The notes below the pieces were generated by a model. That model was not told the origin of the DNA. It made no database searches and worked only from the letters and a program-made list of their open reading frames with translations. A program made the position numbers and the translations under genes. 64,000 nt of DNA, from positions 5,485,036 through 5,549,035 of the forward strand of contig OZ025243.1 in assembly GCA_964019155.1 (NCBI GenBank), given 5' to 3'. The stretch comes from Osedax fenrisi. Lineage: Eukaryota > Annelida > Polychaeta > Sabellida > Siboglinidae. This document shows, piece after piece, positions 26,536 to 40,200 of this stretch. How positions within the stretch are numbered: position 1 is the first letter of the stretch; each line of letters begins with the position of its first letter.

Positions 26536-29500
26536 AAGAACTATAGTTCTCCTTTGGTTTTATATATGCCTTACAATGTAGAGGCGTCACAGGGTGATTA
26601 AAAGTGGGGGGATATTTCAGACGCATCAATTATTACCATATATTTTTCTAAGAAGATAAATCTAAAATTCACTTATAGAGTGCTTAATATGACTAACTGT
26701 ATTGGTTTGCAAAATATAAATCAATATTGGATATAATAATACTACAAAGACTATACATAGCAGAAATATAATATTCATAAAGAATAAAAAAATGTATAGA
26801 TCTTAAAAGTGGGGGGATATTATATATCATATCCCCCCCACTTTTAAAAGTGGGGAGTCATGACACCCCCCATCTCCCCCCCCCCCTTTATGACGCCCAT
26901 AATCGTATAGTCTCTCGGTGACTTGTTTAGTGCTACTATCAACATTTTCTTATAAATGTCATTTATATATTTTTCTATAGCTTTGGACAACGTATAGGTG
27001 ATATAGCCATATATAAGTACAGACTCAACTGTCACTCTAAAGGAATTTATTTGTTAGCTTATCGGTTATATTTTATAACCATATTGTACTACTCATTGCA
27101 TTTAAGGCAGCGCTGCCCAGCTTTCCCAACTCTTACGTTTACATATTTTTCAGTTGACAAGACACTCGTTTACATATTTTACTTTCTTTATCTCGTATCC
27201 TTGTAGGCTTTTTAACTGTTATGTGATGGCTTTATTGAAACTCGTGTACTCCGTCTTTCCAGTGTTTATTTGTAGACCTAGTTCTTTTGATACCTCTTCT
27301 ATTTTGTGTATTAGCGATGTTGCATCTTTCAGTGAATCCGTTAATATTACAAGGTCATCTGTGTAATCAGCATATGTGATCATAATAGCTTGATGACGAC
27401 TACTATTTTTCTTGATAAATTTGAAGCCTAGATCATGATTCAGGTCTAGAGATTGGCTCAACATGTAATCAAAACAGATTATGAAGAGAAATGTCGCAAA
27501 TATATCACCTTGTATCACCTGAAGTGATATAAAATAATTATGTATCACCATCCTGAGATCGTACTTTTAACATCTATAGGATATCATGATACATTTACGG
27601 TTTTACATTTACTTCAGGTATAACATATGATGTACGTATACTTACAAGCACTTACAAATACTCACAAGTAAATATATTTATTTCATCTTTCCTGTGAAGT
27701 CGTGTTTCCTTTCAATTCCTTTCATCGAAGGCCTTTGAGAAGTCGATAAACAAGAGCGTTGTAGGTAACGTTTTAGCATTTACACCTTTAATAATTCGTC
27801 ATATTGTAAGTATTTGTCACGAAGTTAACCTGCTTAGGAATTATACTGAATCCGTTTTGGTTTATGCGTAACATTTTATCTACTGCTGGTCTATACTGTT
27901 TAAAAGCATTAGGATTGTATATGTTGTCGTTATAATGACGCGGTAGTTTTTGTGTGCTTACATTCCCTTTTTGGGAATGGTATTATACAACCTTTCTATC
28001 CATTTAAATAGACTCTTCTGCGTATACATTATTGCAGTATTTTAGTTACAGTTTCTAAAAAGTATCTAAATATATAAATATTATTATATAAATCATAAAT
28101 AAGTCTGAGATAGCTGTTTTGTGAGTTTATTAATGTTACAGATATGTACCTATATACAACTAAACATGAATATTTATATAATTATATATTTATATAATTA
28201 TAAACCGCGAAAAATGTTAACTTTGGAATTTATTAACTACGTTATATAATTATAGAATATAGTCTATATTGTATTGTGTATGGTGTGTAGTGTATAGTGT
28301 AGAATGTATACTATTCCATATGTAATAACCTTAACCTAAATCATATACAACTGTGTGGTAGCTCAACTTGATAATGTGTCAGAAATGTATACGTGCCTAT
28401 ACCTATGTACCTGCCTATAGGCAGTAGAACGTCGACAGGCATCGCACGTTCAAATCTGGTCCTGATCTATTACATACATTCACAAATATGTAGGTGTACC
28501 TACATGTATACACCTAAGTATAACTAGACGAGCTAGGCTTTTTTTCTACCCAGTAGTTCTCTAAACCTTCTGATTTATAAGTATACTTTAAATTATAATC
28601 TATAATTGTTAATAAAATGATGATCTCTCGTTGGATGTATATTAAAGTACTTTTTAATGTACATTATTTGGTTATAATACATATATTAAATGTGATTATA
28701 AGTAAAAACTTCAACTAAATTGATCATGCATATATTTGTAATATAATAGAAATATAAACGATATATTCGTATTATTATAACATGTTAACAGATGTGTAGG
28801 AAATTAACTTATTATAATGATTACATTATATTTACAGGTTCCATGTACAACTCCCATGACAACCACAATTAACCCAGGTAGGATTACACCATATTAACCT
28901 TACAATATTATTATTCATATTACCATTAATAATATTTTATAATTAACGTATTTATACTGATCTATATAACTGATAGAAATAATATATATATATATAACTA
29001 ACATATCACATAACACAGATTACAAATATGTATAGGTACCTACCTATACTCTACATTCATTATACACTACAAGAACTGTTAATCCTCTAGGTAATCCATC
29101 ATATAAGTTGAATTATATTTAGGTAGTTTAAATATATTATCCTATATCGATAGATAACAAAGATATTTTCTCCATAAATGGCTTCATCGTAGATTTTTTA
29201 TTACCAAAATATACATGATTGTCACTGAAATTAACTTTAATTTCAGTGATTTTATGTAGGAGGTCACCTACCCACTTTTAATATAAACTATAAAAATGAT
29301 AATTTCCTTTTAAAAAAATTGTAATGTGCCTATAAATCCATAAAGCTAAAGCTCTATCAGGTCTATAGAGCGAATATTTCACTCGGGCTACACAGAGTTT
29401 TCAAAGCAATAAACACTCCCTGTACCAAGTGACTTTTAATGGGTATTTGCAAGACCTCCTATAACCTCGGAGGTTATAGGAGCTCTTGGTATTTGTGGGT

Positions 29501-31210
29501 AATTTCCCATCCACTAGTAGTTTTTGCCCACACAAAAATCAGATTTTATCATAATCCTATTTATTTATTATAAATTATTAGATGAATTTTATTAGATTAT
29601 TTTTCATATAGGCTACTATTATTAGAATAACAATATAATAGCAGCATAATATACTTTTAAAATTAATAGCAGCATAATAGTAGCATAATAGACTTTAAAT
29701 ATCAACATAACAGTAGCATAATAGAATGAAAATTAATAGCAGCATAATATAAATTTAATGGCAACATAATAGCAGAATAATAACATAATGTAAACATTTG
29801 AGGCTATTAAATGTTATGTTGCTATTATGAGGCTATTACTGTTTGCTGGGTGTAGGTTTACCTACAGTTTTATACGAATTTACATTATAAACAACACACT
29901 TTTTTAAAAATAGAACCTATGTAGGTGGCGCTGTTCATTTTGTACGTAATCGGGTTGTATATACATATATGTACATCATAGAATTACAAGATTTCGCGTT
30001 ATATTTTTCCTATGAACAATATTTGCTAGTTCTATCATAGAACTTCTATGTATACATATATAGATCTCATCAAGAAAAATACCCATAGATATATAAGAAA
30101 TAATTGGGAAATATTTAGATACCTGATTATATCATAGAGATAGAGAGAAATTTCTCTCTAGCTCTATGGATTATATATATATATTGCCAATTTAAAAAGA
30201 TTTTAAATATAGAAAAAAATTATATTTAAATAAAGCTAACTTTAAAACTAAAACATTATAATTCACAAAATACATATATAAGTCATATTATCATTTCATA
30301 ATATCACAGCTGTAAGATTATGTTATTTTAGATAATATTAAAATCAAAAATCTAAAATGACTAAATTAATAAAAAACATGGCCGTTTTATGTATTATTTA
30401 ACATGACAAATTTGAAAAACGTACTGAAAATCGGATAGTTAATAATATGATATATAATATATAACATTAGAAGTAGATAGCTTATATCAATATAATACAC
30501 TTTACTTCAGTTGTATTTGATAAGTATTATATATATATAAAATCGATATTTAAAAGTACACTCCACCGCGAGTGTAAGTAACACCAAGGACCTTGGTGCT
30601 TGGTTGCACGACGTGCATTGAAATTTTAATCGAATTGACGTGCAATGCACGTCAATTCGATTAAAAACAAGTCACATGACACATCACGTGACCCAGCATG
30701 ACCTATATGACCTAATTTTCAAAACAACCAACATATATTTCAAATATTTTAAATAAATCTATTTAGTTTATTAAATAATATTAATTAGATTATTTCACAA
30801 ATGTCAGTAATTAACATCATTAAACCACTTATATTTTTGTATAAACAAATGGATTACGGAGATACATAAACATTATTAGTAAGTATAATTCACTATAAAA
30901 CGTATTTTTCATATAATAATTGCTATTTCCGATATATTTAATATAATATAATATTATATTAAATATTAAATATAATATTTTCGTAACTTTAAATTTAATT
31001 ATTACGTTATTTAATTATGGTTCAATACAATATACTTTTATACGATTATCACTTATTAGTGAAATAATTTACGTTATATAAAACATAATAATAATTTTTA
31101 AATACCCAATAATTCAATTTTTAACAAATATTTATTTTAAAAATAAATATTGTTATTTTACTATTATTATAATACTATTAATAATTATATTCAATATATT
31201 ATTGTTATCA

Positions 31211-31269
<59 letters not shown>

Positions 31270-34200
31270 TGAGTTATTATATAAGACAATATGTAATAAT
31301 AAAATATAGTTAACTCACGGTCAAATTATTATATAGTATAATTATTATACTATATAATAATTTGACCGTGAGTTAACTATATTATAATAATATTGTATAA
31401 TAAAATATAATTAAATCACGGTATATTTATTATAGAATGCCAGTAATCTCGTACGAGGTAATCCCGTACGAGGTAATTTCGTACGACTTATTTAGTAATC
31501 TCGTACGACTTATTAAATTTAATTTATTTCATAATTATACAGTAACTGTAACAGTTCTTATACGAATATATATAATACAATATATTATATCAATATATAA
31601 TAAGTTATTATATATAATCGTATAAAAACTGTATTATTATGAAATAAATTAAATTTAACAAGTCGTACGAAATTACTCGTACGAGATTACCTCGTACGAG
31701 GTTACTGGCTACCTTATTATACAGTACAATTTCAGAATAATATTATAATAACAGCTTATTTATAATTTAATTTAACTTATACTATTATAATTAGTACTTG
31801 ATTAAGGTAACTATACGTTAACTTAAATTATAAATACATATCATATGTAATATTATATTAGTAAATATTGAAATACATATAATTATGGATGAATAATAAT
31901 TATTAATATTATTATTTAATTATAAATATTATATATTATATGTTAATACCAAAGATTTTCCAAAGGAAAGATATAACACTTACGCGAAATCGTGTAATTC
32001 AAATTGTATATAAAATACCCCAGTGCCACCTATAGAGGGTTACTTTTAGGAACTATCTGTTGTTTATAATGTAGATTCGTATTTAACTATAAACTTTAAA
32101 AATTTTAAATAATATGCTTTAAATTATTATTTACATGATGAAAACTAAGTGTTCATTGCTAATATATAACAAATAAATATGATATGTATGCTTTAAATGC
32201 TATAAGTATATATTTAGTAAGTAAAAGCTAATGTATATTGCGTGTAATTTAATAGAGCAATGAAAACATTGTTGTATGCAAACAGAGCCGAACCTAAATA
32301 TATTTCAGTGATTAGATACTACTGCTAGCAGCGGCATCGGGTATTATTAAATTAAGTTGCATGCATAGGGAGTGTTATATATTTGCTTCGCAAAATCTTT
32401 GTTAATACTATATTAAATATATTATTATAATTATACATTTTTTATAATAATATTGTCTCAACATCACATTACTTATCTCGACATCAAATTATCTATCTCT
32501 GCAACATATTACTTATCTCGGAATCATAATTACTTGTCTCGGCATAACATTATCTATCACGGCATAATAATTACTTATCTCTGCATCAAATACATTTTTT
32601 CTCTACCCTTTAACTTACGTAATAAAATACAACTTTAAAAAACATTATACTTTTACGAAATATCAATTTAATTACATTACTCTAGCCAATTACCCATTGC
32701 ATCCAATACGGAGTATAACATTATAGTTCTTGTCATCAATTCGTCCTTCCCATCAAATTTATTTTGCATCGTAATTATTTCAATTCGAATTATATATTAT
32801 TATATATATACTATCTTTATTCACTATTTGTATCTTTATGTGATATATATTATTCGTACATTCCAAACTATATTAAAAATATATTAAAAATATTACATAC
32901 TATATAAAATATCGTACGCATACCTATATCATATTGTATATGACATATTGGTTAAACTTTATATAATCTATAGAATGTATATTATATTATTTATTATAGT
33001 ATTGTAATAATATAAATAATAAATAGTAATCAACATTTATTGGCGATCATGCCTAGATCCATTTAGTATATTATTTTTTAACGAATGCTTCCTTCTTGCC
33101 CTAGCAGTTGGCTGTATAGGTATTTGCATCCTTGTTAGTGTTCTTTTAAAGACATGATTATTTCGTTTACTGGTTCTTGGTAATTCTGAATCTATAAATT
33201 AAATTAAATTAAGAAGAATTTTTTATTTTTAAATAAAATATTACCAAATCGCATAAATGCAGAAGTCCTTGCTGCAGGTGTTTTTGACATTAATCTATCT
33301 AATTTTCTGCAGAATACTTCTTTCGAATCAGCTGTATCCGTATCAGCCAAATATGTATTAATGTGTTTTAGTATTGTTTGGTCCACAATTTTCATTTTGT
33401 CTTTAAATAGTTTGTATAAATATTATGTTATGAATATAATATTAACATTACATTACCATTATGCAATGTTTCATCATTTGTAGTGTCCATTATATCTATA
33501 GGTGTATTATCATCTATATTGTCCTGTATAGTATTCTTATCCTGTATAGTATTCTTGTCTGTAAATAACATTTAAAATATTATAATTTAACAATTAAATT
33601 TTATATATTTGTAGGTTATATATATGACCTTGTGAAGTACAAGGTATTGGTATATTTTCTGTAGGTGTATCTGCGTTACATAAAACTAAGGGATTAATAC
33701 AAAAATCTTTATAACGCTCACTATGACCTGTATATTAATAACTGTAATTAGTATTTATATATAAAATTTTATTAATATAATACCTTCCGCTACATGATGA
33801 TATTTCATTTTATCTTCATTTTTTATGGGAATAAAATTCCAACTACTAATCTGAAAATTGACCATGTATATATATATAGTATTGAAATTTAGCATATTTC
33901 TATTTAGATATTATTTAAATATTTTAAGAATATATTAATCTCATATCATTAATACTAACATTATATTTTTAAATAATTGCAGCCTGGTGCTTACATGGAC
34001 CTCCATTACACCCTACAACACAAGAACAGATTCCGATATTCATATCAATATAGTATATATTATCACTTGTTGCTGAATTAACCGAGAAGTTTGTATTTGA
34101 TATCTATAATGAATTATTAATATACATGACATGGATATTTCTCTATGTTATATTAATTATCTACCTTGACAATATTTTCCATTTTCACATTTTTAGAATC

Positions 34201-37200
34201 AATCATAAATCTTTTATTTGTATAGGTGGACTTTCCCAAAACCTATTTTGTTAAAATTAAAATTAAAATTATTTATTATTAAATTATTTGACACATACCA
34301 TTTCTATTATTTTATTTTTGAAATAAGCATTGAAATCCGTATATAATATATACACAAGTTGAACAACTCCGTGTACCTTCAACCGTTGTAATATCGTGGC
34401 CTATGAATATTTAACTGAATTACTATTAAAATAAATAATTAAATAATATAACTTTTAATGTTTTCATTGATGCTTCAGCAAAATTATTTGTGTTATTATT
34501 CCTATGTAATTTTCTATAAGATTTTGCCCACCACTCTTTTCTTTCCATACATTTATTAACATGGCGTATGTAATTTAAATATCTATATTTGATTATTAGT
34601 TTAAATTGAGTATAGTAAGGGTAATTTTAATTAACTTACCTTTTAGATCTTGTATCATTTAAAAGTTCTGATAATCTTAATTCTATGTCATTTTCGTTTT
34701 CAGAATTTAGTATTTTTTTAAATAGATTCATTAGATATATTCTATCATCTTTACATATATTATTTGATGCTGTCCATAGCCATCGCCAGAATGCCTATAT
34801 ATGTGTATACTTATTATATATATTTAACTATTGATAGCAGATATGATTTATTATATAATTTAAATATACATATATATAAATTTAATTTATATTAATTACC
34901 TGCAAATAATGAAAAGTACATAATAAAATAGTGCTGTCCTCCCAAACAGATTGAATTGCCAGATGTTCGGCTTTACAATCATCGACTAAAATCAATAGTG
35001 GGCCCTTGCTTCCTCTTCCAAAAAATGCTTTATCACCAAGCATTTCTGATATTAAATGTAGTCCTGTTCGTATTTTGTTGGCACTTTCTGATGTGGTGAT
35101 GAAGATGCCAAGTGGAAGAGCTCCAGCTACACTACACGTTAGTAGAAGAAATACTCTGTGCCCTATACTGTAATTAACAAATATATATAGATCAATAATT
35201 TAAAATAATTATTTTTATCATTTACCTATCCATCGTTCTTGAACTATCAAGAAATAGTATTTCACCTGATGATGGAATAAGTTCATTAACTCGTCTCATT
35301 AACGGTGTAACAATTCCAATAATATATGAGTTTTCACATTTAACAATTCTTAATCCATTTTCTCCTATTTCCCTAGTGTATGTGACATTATTAATTAATA
35401 TATTTAATTGTGTTCATATACTTTATTATTTACATACTTGTTCATATCATCTTCCTTTAAAATTAATGCTTCCATTGAACCTTTTACAGAATTTGATCCA
35501 AATTCAGATTTTCTCATAGTTTTATGTAATCTGTTCAATTATATATATATATGATATATGCAAAAAATAATGGTGTATATATACATACTCATAAAAATAT
35601 CCTATTTTAGGAATTTTGGCTATATCCAATACGGTATCATTATTATCGCATAGATCTCTTCTCGTTTGTGATGTAGTACAGCCTAATTGATGATTATATA
35701 ATAAATATATATATATATATATTTAATAATTATATACCTTTATTAAATAAATCCATAATTGACTCTTTTGTTTTATTTAAAACAGGTTTCTTCAGCTCAG
35801 CATTTATTAGTCGATGGTTATGTATCCATTTAATGGTAATGATGGTCGACCATTTATTTAAATGGATATCTGCACCTTTACTATATATTATTTTTTATAG
35901 TTATTATATTGTGATATTATTAATTTAAAATATACAAACAGTCTACGTTTCACGTTCTCTTCATTGAATGTATATGTTTGTTGACGTATATTAACGTCGA
36001 TTACGGCACTACATCCCAATTGTTTTTTAGCGAAACATTCACTAGTTTGCTAATATTATATAAATGTATGTAATGCATTAATATTTATTTTTTGTATATT
36101 AAGTGTTTTTTATTTTGTTAATGCTATTGTTATAATTGTATGTAATATTCTTAATTAAATAAAATATATTCTAAACAAATAAAATATATGATATTGTATA
36201 ACCTTATATATTGATTTCTTTCCTTTACCCAGCCTTGAAGAACATATATTAAACTTGCATTCGGACTTTTCATATAACAATTTCAAATATTCTTTAACCT
36301 CATCTTTAGTTTGATTGTTACAAAGTATAGCACTGAATGAATTATCCAGTGGTTGAATCGTGAATTCACATATATGAAAATTATCCATATATGGAAATAT
36401 GGCCTGTAAATATAAATATATTTTGTATATCACTTAAATATTAGAATTATAATGTATCATTTTTCTATATAGTATTATATAAATAATTAGTAACAATTCT
36501 ATGTAATAAATATGTTTTAAATATTTAATATACTATTATTTGCATATAATAATTAAACTATGTGTATGTAATATTAAACCAATTCCCTTGGCAATATAAA
36601 AAAACAAGCTGTCATAATATCACTAATTAAAATAAATATATATTTGTTAATAAATTTAAGTCTTAGTTATAATAATATAATATGTATAACATTAATATTT
36701 AATTAAATAAATTCACAGATATACATATTACATTAAACTATTTTATATCATAAATAAATTAGATTAGTTTAACTTAATTTAACACAAATATTAATTTATA
36801 TAATACATAATATATAATATTATTTATTAATAAATATTGATATATATATATATATATATATATACTTTTATTAAATTATAATATAAATTATAAAAAAAAC
36901 TTTAATTAGATATACATATTAAATTAAACTATTTTTCATCATAAATATATTAGATTAGTTTAACTTAATTTAACACACATTTTAATTATAATATATAATT
37001 TTATTTATAAATAAATATTTATATATATACTTTTAAAACTAGATAATAATTTAAATATTGATTTTAATTAATTATATCTCTTAAATTATTTTTATATTTT
37101 ACACAATTAATTAAAAACAATACAATTGTCATATTTTTATTTGTAATTTTAATTATATATTAAATGTATATAATTATTATAGCATAGGTATATTGATATA

Positions 37201-40200
37201 TCATATTATGGGTACCTGGTCAAAAGCTTCGCGATTTTAACGCCCACAAAATTGTTTATTCGAATTAGTGAATTTACAATAGCGTATGATTGTTTGTACA
37301 AACATTAATATTTTTAGTTTTAGTTATTTTCACTTGTTTGGCTTGGTTTGGTCAGGTTTAGTTTTAATATTTCTAGGTTTTTTTAGCTTAATTATAAAAC
37401 ACATGTATATATATATATATATGGTAATGAATCATTATCATTAAATGATAAGCCGTTGCATGTATGCTAGTCTATACATAGATATGCCTTTAATATTGCT
37501 AGGTATTTTTAGCTTCATTATAAAACACATGTACGAAATGTCTTTTATACGAAACGTCTGGAATTCTTATACGAAACGTCTGATAAATTTATACGAAATG
37601 TCTTATACGAAACGTCCGGTATACGAAACGTCTGTCACCCTGCTAGTCTATACATAGATATGCCCTAATTATAATGGCCAATCATAAGCTATTGTAAAAT
37701 CACTAATTCGAATAAACAAGTTTGCGGGCGTTCAAATCACGCATCAATCGCGAAGCTTTTGACCATAATCCGTATTATGAGAAAATCTATATGATAATCA
37801 TATTATTATAATACCAATGCATTGAAATAATGATTTTCATTTGTATATAATTATTATATACAGTACATTTACATAGTCATTCTTAGTCTAGTATTATTAA
37901 TAAAGTAATACATAAGCTGACGGGTCAAAACTAACGCGCAATATTTAAAAAAACAAGCGCGTGAGGCGGGAGTTGAATCATTGAAGTGAATTTAAGTTGA
38001 TCATACAATTCGAATTTGAATTATGTCATACAAATTGTATGATACAATGTATATATTATAGAAAGGACATACGTCCTTTATTGGATATATTATATATATA
38101 TTATATATATTATATATATATTCATTTCTGTGTATACGAGACTCCCGCCTATTGCATCGCATTGTTTACTTTTTAACTCTCGCGCGTTAGTTTTGACCCT
38201 GATTCATACATAATTGTTAAGATATATTACTTAAGTAATAATTATTAGTATAGTTATAAAGTATAAAGTATAATTATACAATAATTTATTCTATACCTTA
38301 AATAAATCATGGCAATCCGCATAAGATTCTTCTATTGGATTTACTTTTTAACTCTCGCGCGTTAGTTTTGACCCTGATTCATACATAATTGTTAAGATAT
38401 ATTACTTAAGTAATAATTATTAGTATAGTTATAAAGTATAAAGTATAATTATACAATAATGTATTCTATACCTTAAATAAATCATGGCAATCCGCATAAG
38501 ATTCTTCTATTGGATTTACTTTATAACAAGTATCTATCTTATAACGGGAATCCATATTAGATATTATATTAATAAATAATTATTTTATTATTAATAAAAT
38601 TAAATAATTGTATTATAAAAGTATTATAAAAGTAAATAATTTGTGTATTATTATAGAAATATGATAAATTTATTAAAAATTAAAAATTTAAAAATTATCA
38701 TAAATAATATTAAGCTAGGTCATATAGGTCATGCTGGGTCACGTGACTTAGGATGTAATTTAAATTAATCGAATTGACGTGCAACCAAATATAAGGACTG
38801 TCCTTGGTTCAACCCTACACTCGCCCACCGGGTGGAGTCCACCCATAGATATAGAGTACCAGATATGGTACTCTAAATCTATGAGTCCACCCTATATATA
38901 TATATATATATTATATATATAGAATCCATAATAGATATATATGAGATATATACAAGGACATGATATATGAGCAAATTTCAAACTTATAAGGGAACATTAG
39001 AGTTTTTATTGACAAATATTTTCATTGGTTGATATTTAAAATTATATATTTATTTACCTAATTTAAAATATAAACTACTTTTTAAATATTATATAACTAT
39101 ATAACTTGACAATGATATTCTATACAAGGAATATTAATTACTAATTTATTAATTTAAAATGTATGTATATATATGTTGTTACTAAATTAATCGTTTATAC
39201 TATAATAATGATTTTTTATAATATCATATCTTATTAAATATGTATTATAATTATTATAATAATTATTATTTTTTTTCTTTTTCAAGACAGTGGGAAACTT
39301 CTTTCCCATTGTATCTCGACTAAAAGTAAATATTTGTAAATAATGCTCTTCATAGTTCAACTATATACGGCGCTATGATATCAAAATCATATAAAATTAA
39401 GGATCAAATGAACTTTACGATCAACGGACAAATTCTGCGGACATTGAACATCAATTTGATGTCCGCATAGTTGGCATCGTGAGGTTTTTGGTTTTTTGTT
39501 TTTTTCTAAATGCAGGTTTTTTGTTTGTTTGCTAACATATAAATTAAATAGCATATATTAAATATATGATATATTCTATTATATTATTATAATAATTATA
39601 TACACTTTAATTAATAATTCATTTTAAAACTTGAATTTTATTAAATAAATAATAGTTAATTAAGCTTACTTTGTTTTTTTTTTGTGAAGTTTTTTTGTCT
39701 AAATATAAATTAAATCTTATATAATATTATATACATTAAATGTATTAAATTTAATTCATGTTTAAACTTTAATTATTAGAGTATATTATATTCATAATTG
39801 TAGTTTATTTATATAAGTATCAATGATTTTTCTGAGGAAAGATACAAATTATATGTATCAAATTGAATTACATGATTTTATCGAAGGTGCATTTTTTTTT
39901 AGGTGCATTATTTTGTGACATACCAACGTACCAAGTTAGCAAGCTTTTTTTTGTAATGTACCAACGGGATGTCCCGTCTACACAATGTAAAGATGGTATA
40001 TATTATGAATGCATTTTCCGTCGATATACCAATGTACCATCAGACGTAGGTATATTAAAAAAACGCACATTTATATCATATAACACTTACAAGAAATCGT
40101 GTAATTCAATTTTGTATACAATATACCTAGAGTGCCACCGGGTTGATTTTAGGTACTAGGTGTTGTTTATAATGTAACATAATATGTTTAAGTTATTATT

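Larger units (their letters stand above)
30560..38838 (-). mobile_element. Long-TIR MULE (Mutator-like) carrying a spliced transposase gene
   Basis: Inverted repeats of about 130-155 bp bound the region: 30560-30712 and 38706-38838. Shared blocks include ACTCCACC at the tips, CGAGTGTA, ACCAAGGAC, TTGGTTGCACG, AATCGAATTGACGTGCA and GACCCAGCATGACCTATATG. The left TIR contains an extra palindromic arm (30628-30666). Between them lies one transposase gene on the - strand. Long TIRs are typical of MULEs. A target duplication could not be assigned with confidence. The element is 8.3 kb long partly because of nested insertions (31303-32400, 37218-38199). Confidence 0.85.

Noticed and set aside
32453..32638. 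Repeated 'acttatctcg...cat' motif that resembles a direct-repeat array
   Set aside because: Irregular spacing and no unique spacers; a simple low-complexity tandem motif, not CRISPR-like.
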